Shown here one piece after another: positions 9,080 through 17,013 of a DNA stretch of 56,854 nucleotides (positions within the stretch are counted from its first letter, which is position 1; every line of letters starts with the position of its first letter). The notes under the pieces are model-generated. The model had not been told where the DNA came from. It did no database searches and saw only the letters and a program-made list of their open reading frames with translations. Position numbers and translations under genes: made by a program. This DNA comes from Prochlorococcus sp. AG-402-I23 (GTDB taxonomy: Bacteria; Cyanobacteriota; Cyanobacteriia; PCC-6307; Cyanobiaceae): NCBI GenBank assembly GCA_003216915.1, contig QCIB01000010.1:1-56854 (forward strand), read 5' to 3'.

Positions 9080-9457
9080 TTACTCCCAACCCTTTTCTGC
9101 ATTTTGAATAATCCATTGTGCAAGAACCTTATTCTCTCCATCCTTTAATTTATTTTTAAAACCCTTCATAAAACCAATACCTTCATTGGCAATTTTTGCT
9201 ATTGAAATCTCATCTGCTATTCCTCTTTTTTCAAGGTCAGAAAGTTTTAATGATTTGGATCCTTTAAGAACGACTGATCCACCTCTTACATGGCAGCCTG
9301 CACAAACATTTCTAAAAATTGTTTCTCCATCTCTAATATCAGAAGCCATTAGATATCTATTTTGCAAAGAGGTTTGAAAAATAATTATTAAAGTTATTAC
9401 AGGAATTACAATTAGAAATTTAAATATTTTCATTTGATTTATTTCACCCACAATCAA
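9080..9457 (-). CDS. Cytochrome c6-type (c553) monohaem cytochrome
   Basis: The single haem site CAGCH near residue 52 follows an N-terminal hydrophobic export segment. The C-terminal part NKVLAQWIIQNAEKGWE ends with the QAEKGW-like signature of cytochrome c6, and FMKGFKNKL supplies the likely axial Met. It would carry electrons in the thylakoid lumen or periplasm, between cytochrome b6f and photosystem I or an oxidase. The internal Met at residue 9 (MKIFKFLIVIPVI) is a likely true start, because it gives a standard signal peptide. Confidence 0.85.
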   Translation of the reverse strand: MIVGEINQMKIFKFLIVIPVITLIIIFQTSLQNRYLMASDIRDGETIFRNVCAGCHVRGGSVVLKGSKSLKLSDLEKRGIADEISIAKIANEGIGFMKGFKNKLKDGENKVLAQWIIQNAEKGWE

Positions 9458-9487
9458 TTTAGCAATTAATTCTGAATCTCAATCAAT

Positions 9488-10543
9488 CTATTTTAATAAC
9501 TCTACTGCTACAACAAGATTTCCTAATAAACCGTTCAGAATATTTAGCTGTTCTTTGCTACCAAATGCTATTAATACCTGACCTGGTTGAAGTATGAAAT
9601 TACCTCCAGGATTGGTAAACAGCTTTTCATTTTCTTTAATGGCTAATATTTTTGCACCACTTTTTTTTCCTATTCCTAGTTCAGAAAGTGATCTTTTCTC
9701 TGCAGTTTCAAAAAGACTAATATCATTACTTAATTCAAATTCTTCAATTTCACATTCACTTCCTGCAAGCAGATCAAGGAAGTCGATAGCTATTGGTCTT
9801 AAAGCCATTGATGCCATTGCTCTTCCTGCAGCTATATAAGGGCTTACGACTATACTTGCTCCAGCTAATCTCAATTTACTTGCGGCTTCTTCAGTTCCAG
9901 CTCTTGCAATTACTCTTATAGAACTTCTTATCCCTTTAGCACTCAAAACTACATATAAATTTGCAGCATCGTTAGGTAAGGTGACGACCAAACTTTTGCA
10001 TTTTTCTAATCCTGCTAGTTTTAAAGTCTCATCAAGAGTAGCGTCAGCACAAAGAACTTCTAAACCATTTTCTTCCGCAATCTTTTTTCTATCTTCATCG
10101 CTCTCAACCACAATAATTGGAATATTTTGCGTTTTTATTTGGTTAGATATTTCCTGACCTACCCTCCCATATCCGCACAAAATTACATGATTTTCCATTT
10201 TTCTAAGAAGTCTTTTAAAACGTAATTCGTTTACTCTTTGAAAATAGCCGGATTCGAATAATCTAACAGCTTTTTGAAAAGTAAATTGAATAAAGATCAA
10301 TCCGCCTACGATTACTAAAACAGTTACGATCCTGCCTTCAGGACTTAAAGGTTGAACTTCTCCAAAACCAATAGTGGTTATTGTGATTAGAACCATCCAT
10401 AAGCAATCACTCCATTCCCATCCTTCTGTTATTCGATAGCCAATTGCACCTAAAAAAAACAGAAAGAATAAAGAATAAATAAGACCAAACCAGGGCCTTA
10501 AATAGTCTTTAATAAAATAGAACTCAAATAATCTAAGCTTCAT
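9488..10543 (-). CDS. Potassium channel with RCK/TrkA-N domain (VIC family)
   Basis: 351 residues. Two transmembrane helices flank a pore loop with the filter TTIGFGE (about 56-62), a TxGFG variant of the K+ channel filter. A Rossmann RCK domain follows, starting HVILCGYGRVGQEI (about 119-132), and a C-terminal TrkA-C-like part ends in GNLVVAVELLK. This MthK-like layout suggests a ligand-gated K+ channel in the cytoplasmic membrane. The start is ATG, 36 bp from the next open region. Confidence 0.88.
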   Translation of the reverse strand: MKLRLFEFYFIKDYLRPWFGLIYSLFFLFFLGAIGYRITEGWEWSDCLWMVLITITTIGFGEVQPLSPEGRIVTVLVIVGGLIFIQFTFQKAVRLFESGYFQRVNELRFKRLLRKMENHVILCGYGRVGQEISNQIKTQNIPIIVVESDEDRKKIAEENGLEVLCADATLDETLKLAGLEKCKSLVVTLPNDAANLYVVLSAKGIRSSIRVIARAGTEEAASKLRLAGASIVVSPYIAAGRAMASMALRPIAIDFLDLLAGSECEIEEFELSNDISLFETAEKRSLSELGIGKKSGAKILAIKENEKLFTNPGGNFILQPGQVLIAFGSKEQLNILNGLLGNLVVAVELLK

Positions 10544-10726
10544 ATCCCTTATTATCGTTAACTATTCAAAAATTTCAAAAAAACTTTCTATTATGTTCCT
10601 AAAACTATTTATTTGTTTAAGTGAAATATATACTAAGCAGAATAATAATATTTATTTTCGTAGCTCTATGCATTAAACAAATGATAACTATCTCAGGTCT
10701 TATTTAATGCTTCATTAAAAGTTAAT

Positions 10727-10858
10727 TTAAGGTTTTACTTGTACTGATTCAATAAGAAAATCAGAAGCTGCTTTTAACCAATCCGCGACTGTAAGACGAA
10801 GGTCAGGTTGAGAATATACAAGCGCGACAATAATTCCAACTAAGATTATCTTTACCAT
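10727..10858 (-). CDS. 43-residue membrane microprotein
   Basis: ATG at 10856-10858, stop TAA at 10727-10729. The product starts MVKIILVGIIVALVYSQPDL (one membrane helix) and continues RLTVADWLKAASDFLIESVQ, an amphipathic helix. It looks like a conserved cyanobacterial mini membrane protein. Function unknown. Confidence 0.65.
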   Translation of the reverse strand: MVKIILVGIIVALVYSQPDLRLTVADWLKAASDFLIESVQVKP

Positions 10859-10935
10859 GGCAATTCAAATATTCTTATGAATTAAAGCACAACTTTTTAG
10901 TAAAAAGAACCTTAAATTTATAAAAAATAGATTAA

Positions 10936-11367
10936 TTAAAATTTCTCTAATTGATTAAACAAGTATTCCACTCTTCTAAGATTTACGCCTAAATCAGATT
11001 GCCCTAATCTTGCTGCAGATCTTATCTGAATAATTCCTTTTGATCTATCTACATAACTTCTTACATCAAGCTTTAAAATTTCGAGGTCATCTGGAAATCT
11101 AAAAATTAAGCTTCTACAAACACCTCTCCAATAATTTCTACCACTTTCAATAACTTCTGTACGAGGTAAACCTTCTGCAAGAGAAACAAGTTGAATAAAC
11201 TTTTGATCAACATTTATTAGTTTCTTTTCTACTAAGACACTATTTAATGGATTAGTTATTGGAGCAAGACCTTGGATGGAGGAAACCATATTTTTTATGA
11301 ATGATGTAAATGTTCTAACCGATTTCATACACAAAGTGAGAGGAAATAGTAAAGAATTTTTTCCCAT
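10936..11367 (-). CDS. DUF1499 family protein
   Basis: 143 residues. The C-terminal part shows the DUF1499 pattern: TEVIESGRNYWRGVCRSLIF, FPDDLEILKLD, then IIQIRSAARLGQSDLGVNLR with RVE after it. The family has no established function. An alternative start at Met14 would shorten the N-terminus. It is the last clear member of a minus-strand series of small genes running from 12030. Confidence 0.8.
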   Translation of the reverse strand: MGKNSLLFPLTLCMKSVRTFTSFIKNMVSSIQGLAPITNPLNSVLVEKKLINVDQKFIQLVSLAEGLPRTEVIESGRNYWRGVCRSLIFRFPDDLEILKLDVRSYVDRSKGIIQIRSAARLGQSDLGVNLRRVEYLFNQLEKF

Positions 11368-11412
11368 AAATTTGATCTCTTTATAAAGATTCCTTATTTT
11401 GTGATCAAAATT

Positions 11413-11550
11413 CTAGAATTTGAGATTTTTTATTAATTTTTTTGATAGAGATGGTTGCCTACATTGTTTACTATTTAGTTTCCTAACCCATAAAAAAACT
11501 CCTACAAACAAAAATATTTCAAGAATAATTCCAACCTTTATTAAACTCAT
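11413..11550 (-). CDS. 45-residue single-helix membrane protein
   Basis: ATG at 11548-11550 overlaps the stop of the upstream 31-residue gene (ATGA). The product starts MSLIKVGIILEIFLFVGVFL and has a basic C-terminal tail. It has an outward N-terminus and one membrane helix. The overlap supports translational coupling and reality of both small genes. Function unknown. Confidence 0.65.
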   Translation of the reverse strand: MSLIKVGIILEIFLFVGVFLWVRKLNSKQCRQPSLSKKLIKNLKF

Positions 11551-11642
11551 TTTTTATCCTCTTTTTTCTTATTAGTGCCCTCTATGTATGGCACAAGGAT
11601 ATTTAATAACCATTTCTTAAATGAACTTAATGGTTTCATCAT
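11547..11642 (-). CDS. 31-residue basic microprotein
   Basis: Two consecutive ATG codons (11640-11642 and 11637-11639). The product reads MMKPLSSFKKWLLNILVPYI followed by EGTNKKKEDKK. It lies 4 bp after the stop of the 127-residue membrane gene and overlaps the next small gene by 4 nt, so it is part of that operon. Function unknown. Confidence 0.55.
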   Translation of the reverse strand: MMKPLSSFKKWLLNILVPYIEGTNKKKEDKK

Positions 11643-11646
11643 TTAT

Positions 11647-12030
11647 TTATTTGCCTTTTCTCCACATACTCCTCCCTTTGATGAGATCCTCTATATTTGG
11701 CCAAGCTGCTATTAATTCTTTAAGTGCCTTTCTATTAGGAGTATAGAAAACACATGACAATGCACTTATTAAATAAAGTATGAACCATAACTTACTTTCT
11801 GAATAAGCTAAAAACAAAGAGAAAAGAAAACTTCCAATAAAGAAAAAGAAAAATGACCTATTTAATATTTCTAATGGAGTTCTTTTAAGTCTGTAAAATT
11901 TAGTCTTTTTTTTGTCTGGTTGAGTATCATTCAGAAATTTACTTTCGTATGAATTAATTATTTCTTCTTCTAAAACTTTTTCGTACTCTAAATTATCAAT
12001 TGGGTCGCTTTTATCCTTTTTATTTTTCAT
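11647..12030 (-). CDS. Two-helix membrane protein, unknown function
   Basis: 127 residues: a charged N-terminal third, a hydrophobic hairpin at about residues 60-95 (FFFFFIGSFLFSLFLAY, LWFILYLISALSCVFYT), then a short amphipathic tail PNRKALKELIAAWPNIEDLI. First gene of the small operon 12030-11413. No family recognised. Confidence 0.7.
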   Translation of the reverse strand: MKNKKDKSDPIDNLEYEKVLEEEIINSYESKFLNDTQPDKKKTKFYRLKRTPLEILNRSFFFFFIGSFLFSLFLAYSESKLWFILYLISALSCVFYTPNRKALKELIAAWPNIEDLIKGRSMWRKGK

Positions 12031-12313
12031 TAAAGTCTGCTAATCATAAACATCGTAACTAATTTAAAGTATTTTAAAAAGTATCAAATTTTATTTGTCA
12101 ACTATAGCTATACAAACAAATCATGGTTTTGAAAATACTTAAAGATTGTCTTATTTATAAAAGATAAATTAGTCAAAATATTCTTTTTAATTTTCCCAAA
12201 TCTATCGGTCATTTAAAACAATCACTTCTATAAACTTCATAGCATTAATTAAATTGGGAGGCAATATCTAAATCTAGAGTTAAAATAGTTTAGAGATTTT
12301 ACTAATAATCTAT

Positions 12314-12625
12314 ATGCAAAGATATTTGATTTCCTACGAATTTACAGATGGCGAGGATCAAGAAGAAGGCGCAGAAATGCTAATTAATTGGTATGAATCA
12401 GGTGGTCCCCAAAACAGACCTGAAAACTATGAGGTTCATTCTTGGATTTTTATGGTTCAAAATGGCATTGGACATTCTGTAGTGAGTGCAGATTCTCTTG
12501 AGACAATTTGGAAGCAATGGCATCCCTGGAGAAGGTTAATGGATATTAGTATTCAGCCGTGTATGGATCTTGATGAGACAGTCGGATTATTCAAAAAACA
12601 AAAAATGAATACAAGAATGGTCTAA
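12314..12625 (+). CDS. DUF3303 family protein
   Basis: 103 residues starting MQRYLISYEFTDGEDQEEGA, with VHSWIFMVQNGIGHSVVSAD and a Trp-rich segment WKQWHPWRRLMDISIQPCMD. This pattern fits DUF3303, a small ferredoxin-like (Dabb-like) fold. No function is established. It stands alone on the plus strand. Confidence 0.75.
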   Translation: MQRYLISYEFTDGEDQEEGAEMLINWYESGGPQNRPENYEVHSWIFMVQNGIGHSVVSADSLETIWKQWHPWRRLMDISIQPCMDLDETVGLFKKQKMNTRMV

Positions 12626-12722
12626 AAGTATTTCTCATTTAACTTATAAATTCCTTTTTAGTAGCAGACAATACTACATACAGAATCCTTTGCGTTAAAA
12701 AGGATAAGATTGATTTTCCAAT

Positions 12723-12914
12723 ATGAATGATTCTTATCACATTTACTTCAAAGGAGAAATTCTTTTCAAGAATTTAAGTAAAGATGAATTCGAATTTGTT
12801 TGGGGAAAACTTTATACATCCTATATAAATGCCCTAAATAAAGAACTCACATACGAATTAATTAGCGAAAATAATATTAAAGAGCCTACCTTTAACCTTG
12901 AGCCCTCTTACTAA
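12723..12914 (+). CDS. 63-residue hypothetical protein
   Basis: Soluble, acidic and aromatic-rich: MNDSYHIYFKGEILFKNLSK, then FEFVWGKLYTSYINAL. Composition is protein-like rather than random. No family recognised. Confidence 0.65.
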   Translation: MNDSYHIYFKGEILFKNLSKDEFEFVWGKLYTSYINALNKELTYELISENNIKEPTFNLEPSY

Positions 12915-12931
12915 ATAAAAAAGATCTTAAC

Positions 12932-13174
12932 TTATGAATAAAATAAGAAAAGTTGTTTCTTTTTTATTTTAAGATACTCTTTTTCCTCTTTAGTTATATC
13001 CAAACCAATTTTATTAGCTTCAATTTCGACATTTGACATATAAATTTCATATTTTTGCTCTCTCTTAAATAGGGCAGCAATTCCAATGTCTGTTATGAAC
13101 CAAATAAAGTGATCAGTTTCACCAATTGGCTCCTCTCTTAAAGAATCAATAATAAAATCACTTGCTGAATCCAT
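12932..13174 (-). CDS. 80-residue hypothetical protein
   Basis: Starts MDSASDFIIDSLREEPIGET. The middle FIWFITDIGIAALFKREQKY may form a beta hairpin. The end is rich in Lys and Glu. It converges with the plus-strand gene ending at 12914 (17-bp gap). No family recognised. Confidence 0.65.
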   Translation of the reverse strand: MDSASDFIIDSLREEPIGETDHFIWFITDIGIAALFKREQKYEIYMSNVEIEANKIGLDITKEEKEYLKIKKKQLFLFYS

Positions 13175-13196
13175 TTAGTTTATATTTATGGGACTT

Positions 13197-13433
13197 TTAA
13201 TTGCCTCCATTGCAATATCTTACTGCCTCAGAATTTGTACCACCATCTTTAATAATTTCGGCAACACATTTATTGAAAAGTTTAGACTCTTTATTTACTG
13301 AACATAATCCAAGAGCAATCGCAGCTAAAGCTATTGCAGATACGAAACCAGAACCAAGTTGTATAAAACCATAGGCAAACATAATGTTTTTCTTCCTAGA
13401 ACATTTTTTTGAATCCTTTTTTTCTTCAGCCAT
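13197..13433 (-). CDS. 78-residue membrane protein with Cys-rich flanks
   Basis: A basic N-terminus (MAEEKKDSKKCSRKKN) precedes a helix FIQLGSGFVSAIALAAIALG. The exported tail holds paired cysteines (LFNKCVAEI, AVRYCNGGN) that could form a disulfide. Lies 22 bp upstream of the 80-residue gene on the same strand. Function unknown. Confidence 0.7.
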   Translation of the reverse strand: MAEEKKDSKKCSRKKNIMFAYGFIQLGSGFVSAIALAAIALGLCSVNKESKLFNKCVAEIIKDGGTNSEAVRYCNGGN

Positions 13434-13527
13434 TTTAATTATTTAACTCATTCAAACCTATTTGATTAATCTTACGTTTGGGAAGTATTGCCATAGAGAA
13501 AACCGAATCAAGACTTAATTTAAACAG

Positions 13528-13713
13528 ATGAGACAAATTTTCAAAAATTCAAGATCCTTTTTATTTTTCTTAACTTTATTTGTCAATTTGATACACCATT
13601 CAATAATAAATTTTTTAAATTTTTTCTCAACACTAGTTTCAAGAAAAGATCCTTTTTATAAATATAAAAGTAATGATCCCACAGTCATAACAATAGATTA
13701 TGATGCCTTTTAA
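13528..13713 (+). CDS. Possible 61-residue membrane-anchored protein
   Basis: MRQIFKNSRSFLFFLTLFVN begins a basic start plus hydrophobic helix; the tail is polar (KDPFYKYKSNDPTVITIDYD). It could be a small anchored protein. Strongly AT-driven composition makes it uncertain. Confidence 0.4.
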   Translation: MRQIFKNSRSFLFFLTLFVNLIHHSIINFLNFFSTLVSRKDPFYKYKSNDPTVITIDYDAF

Positions 13714-13744
13714 ACTACATTTAAACTTTTCTTGATGAAGTATT

Positions 13745-13761
13745 AATACTTAAAAAGTATT
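13745..13761. repeat. AATACTT inverted repeat
   Basis: AATACTT-AAA-AAGTATT is a perfect 7-3-7 inverted repeat just after the 61-residue reading frame. It may be a weak terminator or an operator. No T tract follows. Confidence 0.3.
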
Positions 13762-13796
13762 TCAGAAAAGCGTGTTTTGAACATGCTCCCCGAGAG

Positions 13797-13907
13797 TTAT
13801 CCACTTTTTTAGTGTTTTTCAACAGGTTTTTCCACAATATGTTGATTAAATTGAAACTTCTATGTGCAAAATAAAATATTTTCTCTTTTTAAAAAAATAT
13901 TTCCACA
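13797..13907 (+). promoter_or_regulatory. Cluster of three DnaA-box-like motifs
   Basis: TTATCCACT (13797-13805), TTTTCCACA (13828-13836) and ATTTCCACA (13899-13907) all lie in the same orientation within 111 bp of non-coding DNA. Against TTWTNCACA they match 8/9, 9/9 and 8/9. No dnaA or dnaN lies nearby, so this is more likely a DnaA-binding regulatory or titration site, or chance, than an origin. Confidence 0.3.
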
Positions 13908-13967
13908 TTTTGTTTTGATGATAAGTAGGATTCAAAAAGTCAATTTTTTTATTGATTTTTAAAACTT

Positions 13968-14093
13968 ATGAATCTCAACAAAATAAAAAAAAACTCGACC
14001 TATGAAATCAAAGATAAACTTAAGAAATCGAAGTTTGATATACTTACTAACGAAAATGATTTTTTAGTTAAAAATCTAAAAAAGGCTGGATAA
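13968..14093 (+). CDS. Possible 41-residue basic protein
   Basis: ATG at 13968-13970, TAA at 14091-14093; begins MNLNKIKKNSTYEIKDKLKK. Lysine-rich and soluble. No ribosome-binding site or homology is evident. It may be real or chance. Confidence 0.35.
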   Translation: MNLNKIKKNSTYEIKDKLKKSKFDILTNENDFLVKNLKKAG

Positions 14094-14257
14094 TCTCCAG
14101 GATTCATCGAAAATAAATTTTTTGAAAATCTCTAAAATTTATCCCAATTAATACAAACATTCATTTGTTTTAAATATGCAAAAATAGTTCATCAAATATA
14201 AATTTTCTATTAAAAATAAAAAATAGTACTCACACAATAAACATTAACAGAAAATAT

Positions 14258-14308
14258 CCGTTATATTAATCTAATCTCAACTTGAGATCAGATTAAAGAT
14301 ATAAACGG
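14258..14308. repeat. 51-nt imperfect hairpin in intergenic DNA
   Basis: The arms CCGTTATATTAATCTAATCT and the complementary arm ending ATATAAACGG fold on the centre CTCAACTTGAG. The inner stem (TTAATCT and ATCTCAA against TTGAGAT and AGATTAA) has a single mismatch. The outer stem CCGTT/AACGG closes it. It is much longer than the usual hairpins here and lies 75 bp before the zinc-knuckle gene. It could be a small RNA, a 5' leader element or a palindromic repeat. Confidence 0.45.
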
Positions 14309-14382
14309 TAAATTCATAGGGCTTATTTTAATTTTTTATTGATTCCTTTTACCTATATTTGAAAACTAGTTCCAGTTAAAAG

Positions 14383-14628
14383 ATGAATACCCAAGAACTT
14401 AAAGTCAACTACAAAAAGCTTTTAAACAAAGCTGCTAAAGCAAACGGACGTAAAGAAACAGTTTCTTACTTAAATCGTGCTGCTAAAATCAAGTCAAAGC
14501 TCTACTCGAATACTAAAGTAAATTGCTTTAGATGTAATGGAGCAGGTTTTCTAAGAATTTCATTAGATGAGACTAAAACGTGTCTATCATGCTATGGAAA
14601 GGGATTTTTAATTAAAGAAATACAGTAG
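14383..14628 (+). CDS. Small protein with DnaJ-type zinc knuckle
   Basis: 81 residues. The N-terminal half is helical and basic (YKKLLNKAAKANGRKETVSY). The C-terminal half has two CxxCxGxGF units, CFRCNGAGFL and CLSCYGKGFL. This is one zinc-binding half of the DnaJ cysteine-rich domain, without a J domain. Such proteins usually act in protein folding or as disulfide or zinc carriers; the role here is unknown. Confidence 0.75.
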   Translation: MNTQELKVNYKKLLNKAAKANGRKETVSYLNRAAKIKSKLYSNTKVNCFRCNGAGFLRISLDETKTCLSCYGKGFLIKEIQ

Positions 14629-14651
14629 GTTTAAAACAAATTTTATTATTA

Positions 14652-14807
14652 ATGAAAGATCTCATTCAAGCTCACAAAAAATTAATTAAAACAGTCAAAG
14701 AACAAATGGGATTTTCTGATTATGGGATGTACTGGTTGGCTTTCCTGGAAGGGGGGTTAACTATATGGTTGCTGGATAGAATATTTTTCCACTGGTTAAA
14801 GTTTTAA
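14652..14807 (+). CDS. 51-residue membrane microprotein
   Basis: ATG 14652-14654 to TAA 14805-14807. Starts MKDLIQAHKKLIKTVKEQMG, then an aromatic hydrophobic stretch MYWLAFLEGGLTIWLLDRIF. It begins 23 bp after the zinc-knuckle gene and is possibly co-transcribed with it. Function unknown. Confidence 0.65.
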   Translation: MKDLIQAHKKLIKTVKEQMGFSDYGMYWLAFLEGGLTIWLLDRIFFHWLKF

Positions 14808-14895
14808 TTCTGATTCATATCAAAAAAATTCTGCAGGTATTAAAAATTAATTTATCGAAACCATTTAAAAAGTTGTAACATAGTAATAAACCAAT

Positions 14896-15123
14896 ATGCA
14901 ATTACTGGGTTTAATTCTTCTTCTAGCTAGTAGCTGGTACTTATGGAAATTAACATCAAACTTTCTTGATGAACCAACAAAAAAAGAGCTGAAAAATAGT
15001 TTTAATAATCTTAAAAATAAATTCTCTGAGGGGAAACAAAACTTCTCTAAAGCAAAAATTAGTGAAGCTTGGGAAAAATACAAGGAAGAAGGTGGAGCCT
15101 TATCTAATAAAGACAAAAGCTAG
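14896..15123 (+). CDS. 75-residue membrane-anchored helical protein
   Basis: An N-terminal helix (MQLLGLILLLASSWYLWKL) is followed by a long charged helix (PTKKELKNSFNNLKNKFSEG). Stop TAG shares a base with the GTG start of the next gene, showing coupling. Function unknown. Confidence 0.7.
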   Translation: MQLLGLILLLASSWYLWKLTSNFLDEPTKKELKNSFNNLKNKFSEGKQNFSKAKISEAWEKYKEEGGALSNKDKS

Positions 15124-15377
15124 TGGACTTTTTTATTATTACAAGTCTCACTAAAGATATTTCTAGAATTGATCTAATTGGTATTTTGATTGGTCATTTA
15201 ATTTTTGGTGTTGCATTAACACAACTTTTAGATTGGACTTGGTTGAAGAACCTCATGAGTGAAGAAGATAAAAAAAGAATGCTTAAAAGTTATACATGGA
15301 AAGACTTATTAGTAGATGGAGCAGTTGTTATGGTAGTTCTAGGAATAATCTTTTTGATAATTAGCATTTTCCTATAA
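15123..15377 (+). CDS. 84-residue two-helix membrane protein
   Basis: GTG start at 15123-15125 overlaps the upstream TAG by one base. The two hydrophobic segments (LIGILIGHLIFGVALTQLL and VVMVVLGIIFLIISIFL) flank a charged loop LMSEEDKKRMLKSYTWKDLL. The next small gene starts on the base after its stop. Function unknown. Confidence 0.7.
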   Translation: MDFFIITSLTKDISRIDLIGILIGHLIFGVALTQLLDWTWLKNLMSEEDKKRMLKSYTWKDLLVDGAVVMVVLGIIFLIISIFL

Positions 15378-15467
15378 ATGAACGTAACTTACATCCTTTT
15401 AGTTTTTTTAATGATATCAATTGTGATTTTCACTCAAATAATCAATTCCTTCGATAAATCAAAATAA
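15378..15467 (+). CDS. 29-residue single-helix membrane peptide
   Basis: ATG follows the preceding stop directly. The peptide MNVTYILLVFLMISIVIFTQ ends INSFDKSK. It is sandwiched without gaps between two other small membrane genes, which supports it being real. Confidence 0.55.
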   Translation: MNVTYILLVFLMISIVIFTQIINSFDKSK

Positions 15468-15569
15468 ATGACAGAACTAACTAGCAACTCCTCAACTGGT
15501 TGGTACTTAATCGCATTGGTAAGCACTTTATCATTTTTGGCCTTAATTTATTTTGGCCAAAAAAGATAG
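15468..15569 (+). CDS. 33-residue single-helix membrane peptide
   Basis: The ATG follows directly on the stop of the previous gene. The product starts MTELTSNSSTGWYLIALVST and ends in FGQKR. It is the last of a run of four abutting membrane microgenes (14896-15569), probably one operon. Confidence 0.6.
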   Translation: MTELTSNSSTGWYLIALVSTLSFLALIYFGQKR

Positions 15570-15600
15570 AGTACATTTTGAAAGATTATTTAAATTTAAT

Positions 15601-15631
15601 AAAAAACCCTGCAACTACTTGAGATGCAGAG
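15601..15631 (-). terminator. Rho-independent terminator after 40-residue gene
   Basis: On the minus strand CTCTGCA pairs with TGCAGGG (one G-U) across a loop of 11 nt, followed by six T. It ends the transcript of the minus-strand microgene at 15655-15777. Confidence 0.65.
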
Positions 15632-15654
15632 CATTTGATTATCTAATGACTGAT

Positions 15655-15777
15655 TTATATAAATCTGTTGATGATAAAACCTTTTTTCTTAATTAAAGAA
15701 AAAGAGACCGATGAATGTGATGAAGATACTGAATTCACGGCCCCTTTGATAACCGCATTTTTCGGTAGATACGACAA
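15655..15777 (-). CDS. 40-residue microprotein with strong ribosome-binding site
   Basis: TTG start at 15775-15777, preceded at 7-nt spacing by a full GGAGG (15785-15789, within AAAGGAGGTGA), which is unusually strong for this genome. The product reads MSYLPKNAVIKGAVNSVSSS, then a Ser-rich segment and KKKGFIINRFI. Its own terminator follows. The free-standing unit with an excellent Shine-Dalgarno argues for a real gene. No family recognised. Confidence 0.55.
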   Translation of the reverse strand: MSYLPKNAVIKGAVNSVSSSHSSVSFSLIKKKGFIINRFI

Positions 15778-15909
15778 TGAATCACCTCCTTTACTAATGT
15801 TTTTCTTAACATAACTAAAAGAGTTAAACAAGGAAAGAAATTCGTTAAAAATTTAAAAGTTTTTTAACAAATTATCGATATAAATCTCTTCAACATAAAA
15901 GTATAGATA

Positions 15910-16575
15910 TTACCAGGGCAAAACTTCTCCGTTGGCATGCCAAAATGTACCTGAGTTTTTTTTATTTAAAGAATCAATACGTTTTAAAAGTCCATTTGCT
16001 GATTCTTCAGGACTAATTCCATTTCTTGTAAAGCCAGTCATTCTTGTACTCACTAACCCAGGATGCAAAATAGCTACATAAATATCTTCTTTTAATAAAT
16101 CTATATAAAGTGATTTTGCTGCCATGGACAAGGCGACTTTAGACATCCTATAACCATAAGAACTTCCAGATGTATTATCTTCAATAGATCCCATTCTGCT
16201 TGTGATAAAAGCAACTTTAGAAGATCTGTTTAAAAGATGTTTAAGTGATTGAGTCATACATATTGGGCTCAATGCATTCACTTCAAATTGACGCATAATA
16301 CTTTTTTTATCTATGTTTTCGAAAGAGTTAAATTCATAAATTCCAGCATTATGAATTAAACAATCTAAATTAACTCCAGATAATTTTTTACACAATTTTG
16401 TTATCGCCTCATTAGAAGAAATTTCTATATTCTCTTCAATTCTCACTCCTAAATCTCTAAGTTCTTTTGAAGCTTTCCTACACGTTGCAATTACATTATC
16501 TCCCCTCTTATGAATTTGCCTACATAATTCTAATCCAATACCCCTATTTGATCCTGTAATTAGATAAGTCGGCAT
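15910..16575 (-). CDS. Short-chain dehydrogenase/reductase (SDR)
   Basis: 221 residues. The nucleotide-binding motif TGSNRGIGLEL is at about 7-17, NAG appears in CLIHNAGIYE, the catalytic Ser in AFITSRMGS, and YGYRMSKVALSM supplies Tyr-x-x-x-Lys. It is an NAD(P)H-dependent oxidoreductase; the substrate is unknown. Similar to the C-factor and carbonyl reductase branch. Stands alone on the minus strand. Confidence 0.88.
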   Translation of the reverse strand: MPTYLITGSNRGIGLELCRQIHKRGDNVIATCRKASKELRDLGVRIEENIEISSNEAITKLCKKLSGVNLDCLIHNAGIYEFNSFENIDKKSIMRQFEVNALSPICMTQSLKHLLNRSSKVAFITSRMGSIEDNTSGSSYGYRMSKVALSMAAKSLYIDLLKEDIYVAILHPGLVSTRMTGFTRNGISPEESANGLLKRIDSLNKKNSGTFWHANGEVLPW

Positions 16576-16744
16576 CTTTAAACTAAAAATTAAAAATTAA
16601 TCTAAATCCAAATAAAAAAAAAACAAACTAGAAAAAGAAAAAATTTATAAAATTCCTTATAAGAATTTTTAAGGTTATAATAGTTTGTGATATTAAAAGA
16701 TTTTATAAAAGAAAGCGAAGATATTTATTTTCAAAATTTAATGT

Positions 16745-16951
16745 ATGGAAATTTTCAATCAAGAATTTATACAAGAGATAATTAGGTTAACGTGGAGAAA
16801 TCCTGCTTTCATGGCTATTGCTATTGCATTAGTTTGGCTTATCCCACAATTATTTATCAGAAAAATAATGGCAAAAAAATATGAACAAAGAAAAATAGAA
16901 ATTCAAAAAAATAAAATTCAGAAGCTTTACCCAACCAATACTCCTAAATAG
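16745..16951 (+). CDS. 68-residue single-helix membrane protein
   Basis: A short N-terminal amphipathic part leads into the helix FMAIAIALVWLIPQLFI, then a long basic tail (KKYEQRKIEIQKNKIQK). A TATAAT box at 16676-16681 lies about 60 bp upstream. Function unknown. Confidence 0.65.
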   Translation: MEIFNQEFIQEIIRLTWRNPAFMAIAIALVWLIPQLFIRKIMAKKYEQRKIEIQKNKIQKLYPTNTPK

Positions 16952-17013
16952 GATTTTTATTTATGAGATGATTTAATGAAACAATAAATAATACTTTTGC
17001 ATCTGAGTAAAAT

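Noticed and set aside
10594..10677. 27-codon plus-strand frame MFLKLFICLSEIYTKQ...
   Set aside because: No ribosome site, odd composition and no supporting context.
13797..13907. Replication origin
   Set aside because: Three DnaA-like boxes alone are not enough; no dnaA, dnaN or AT-unwinding context of an origin is nearby.
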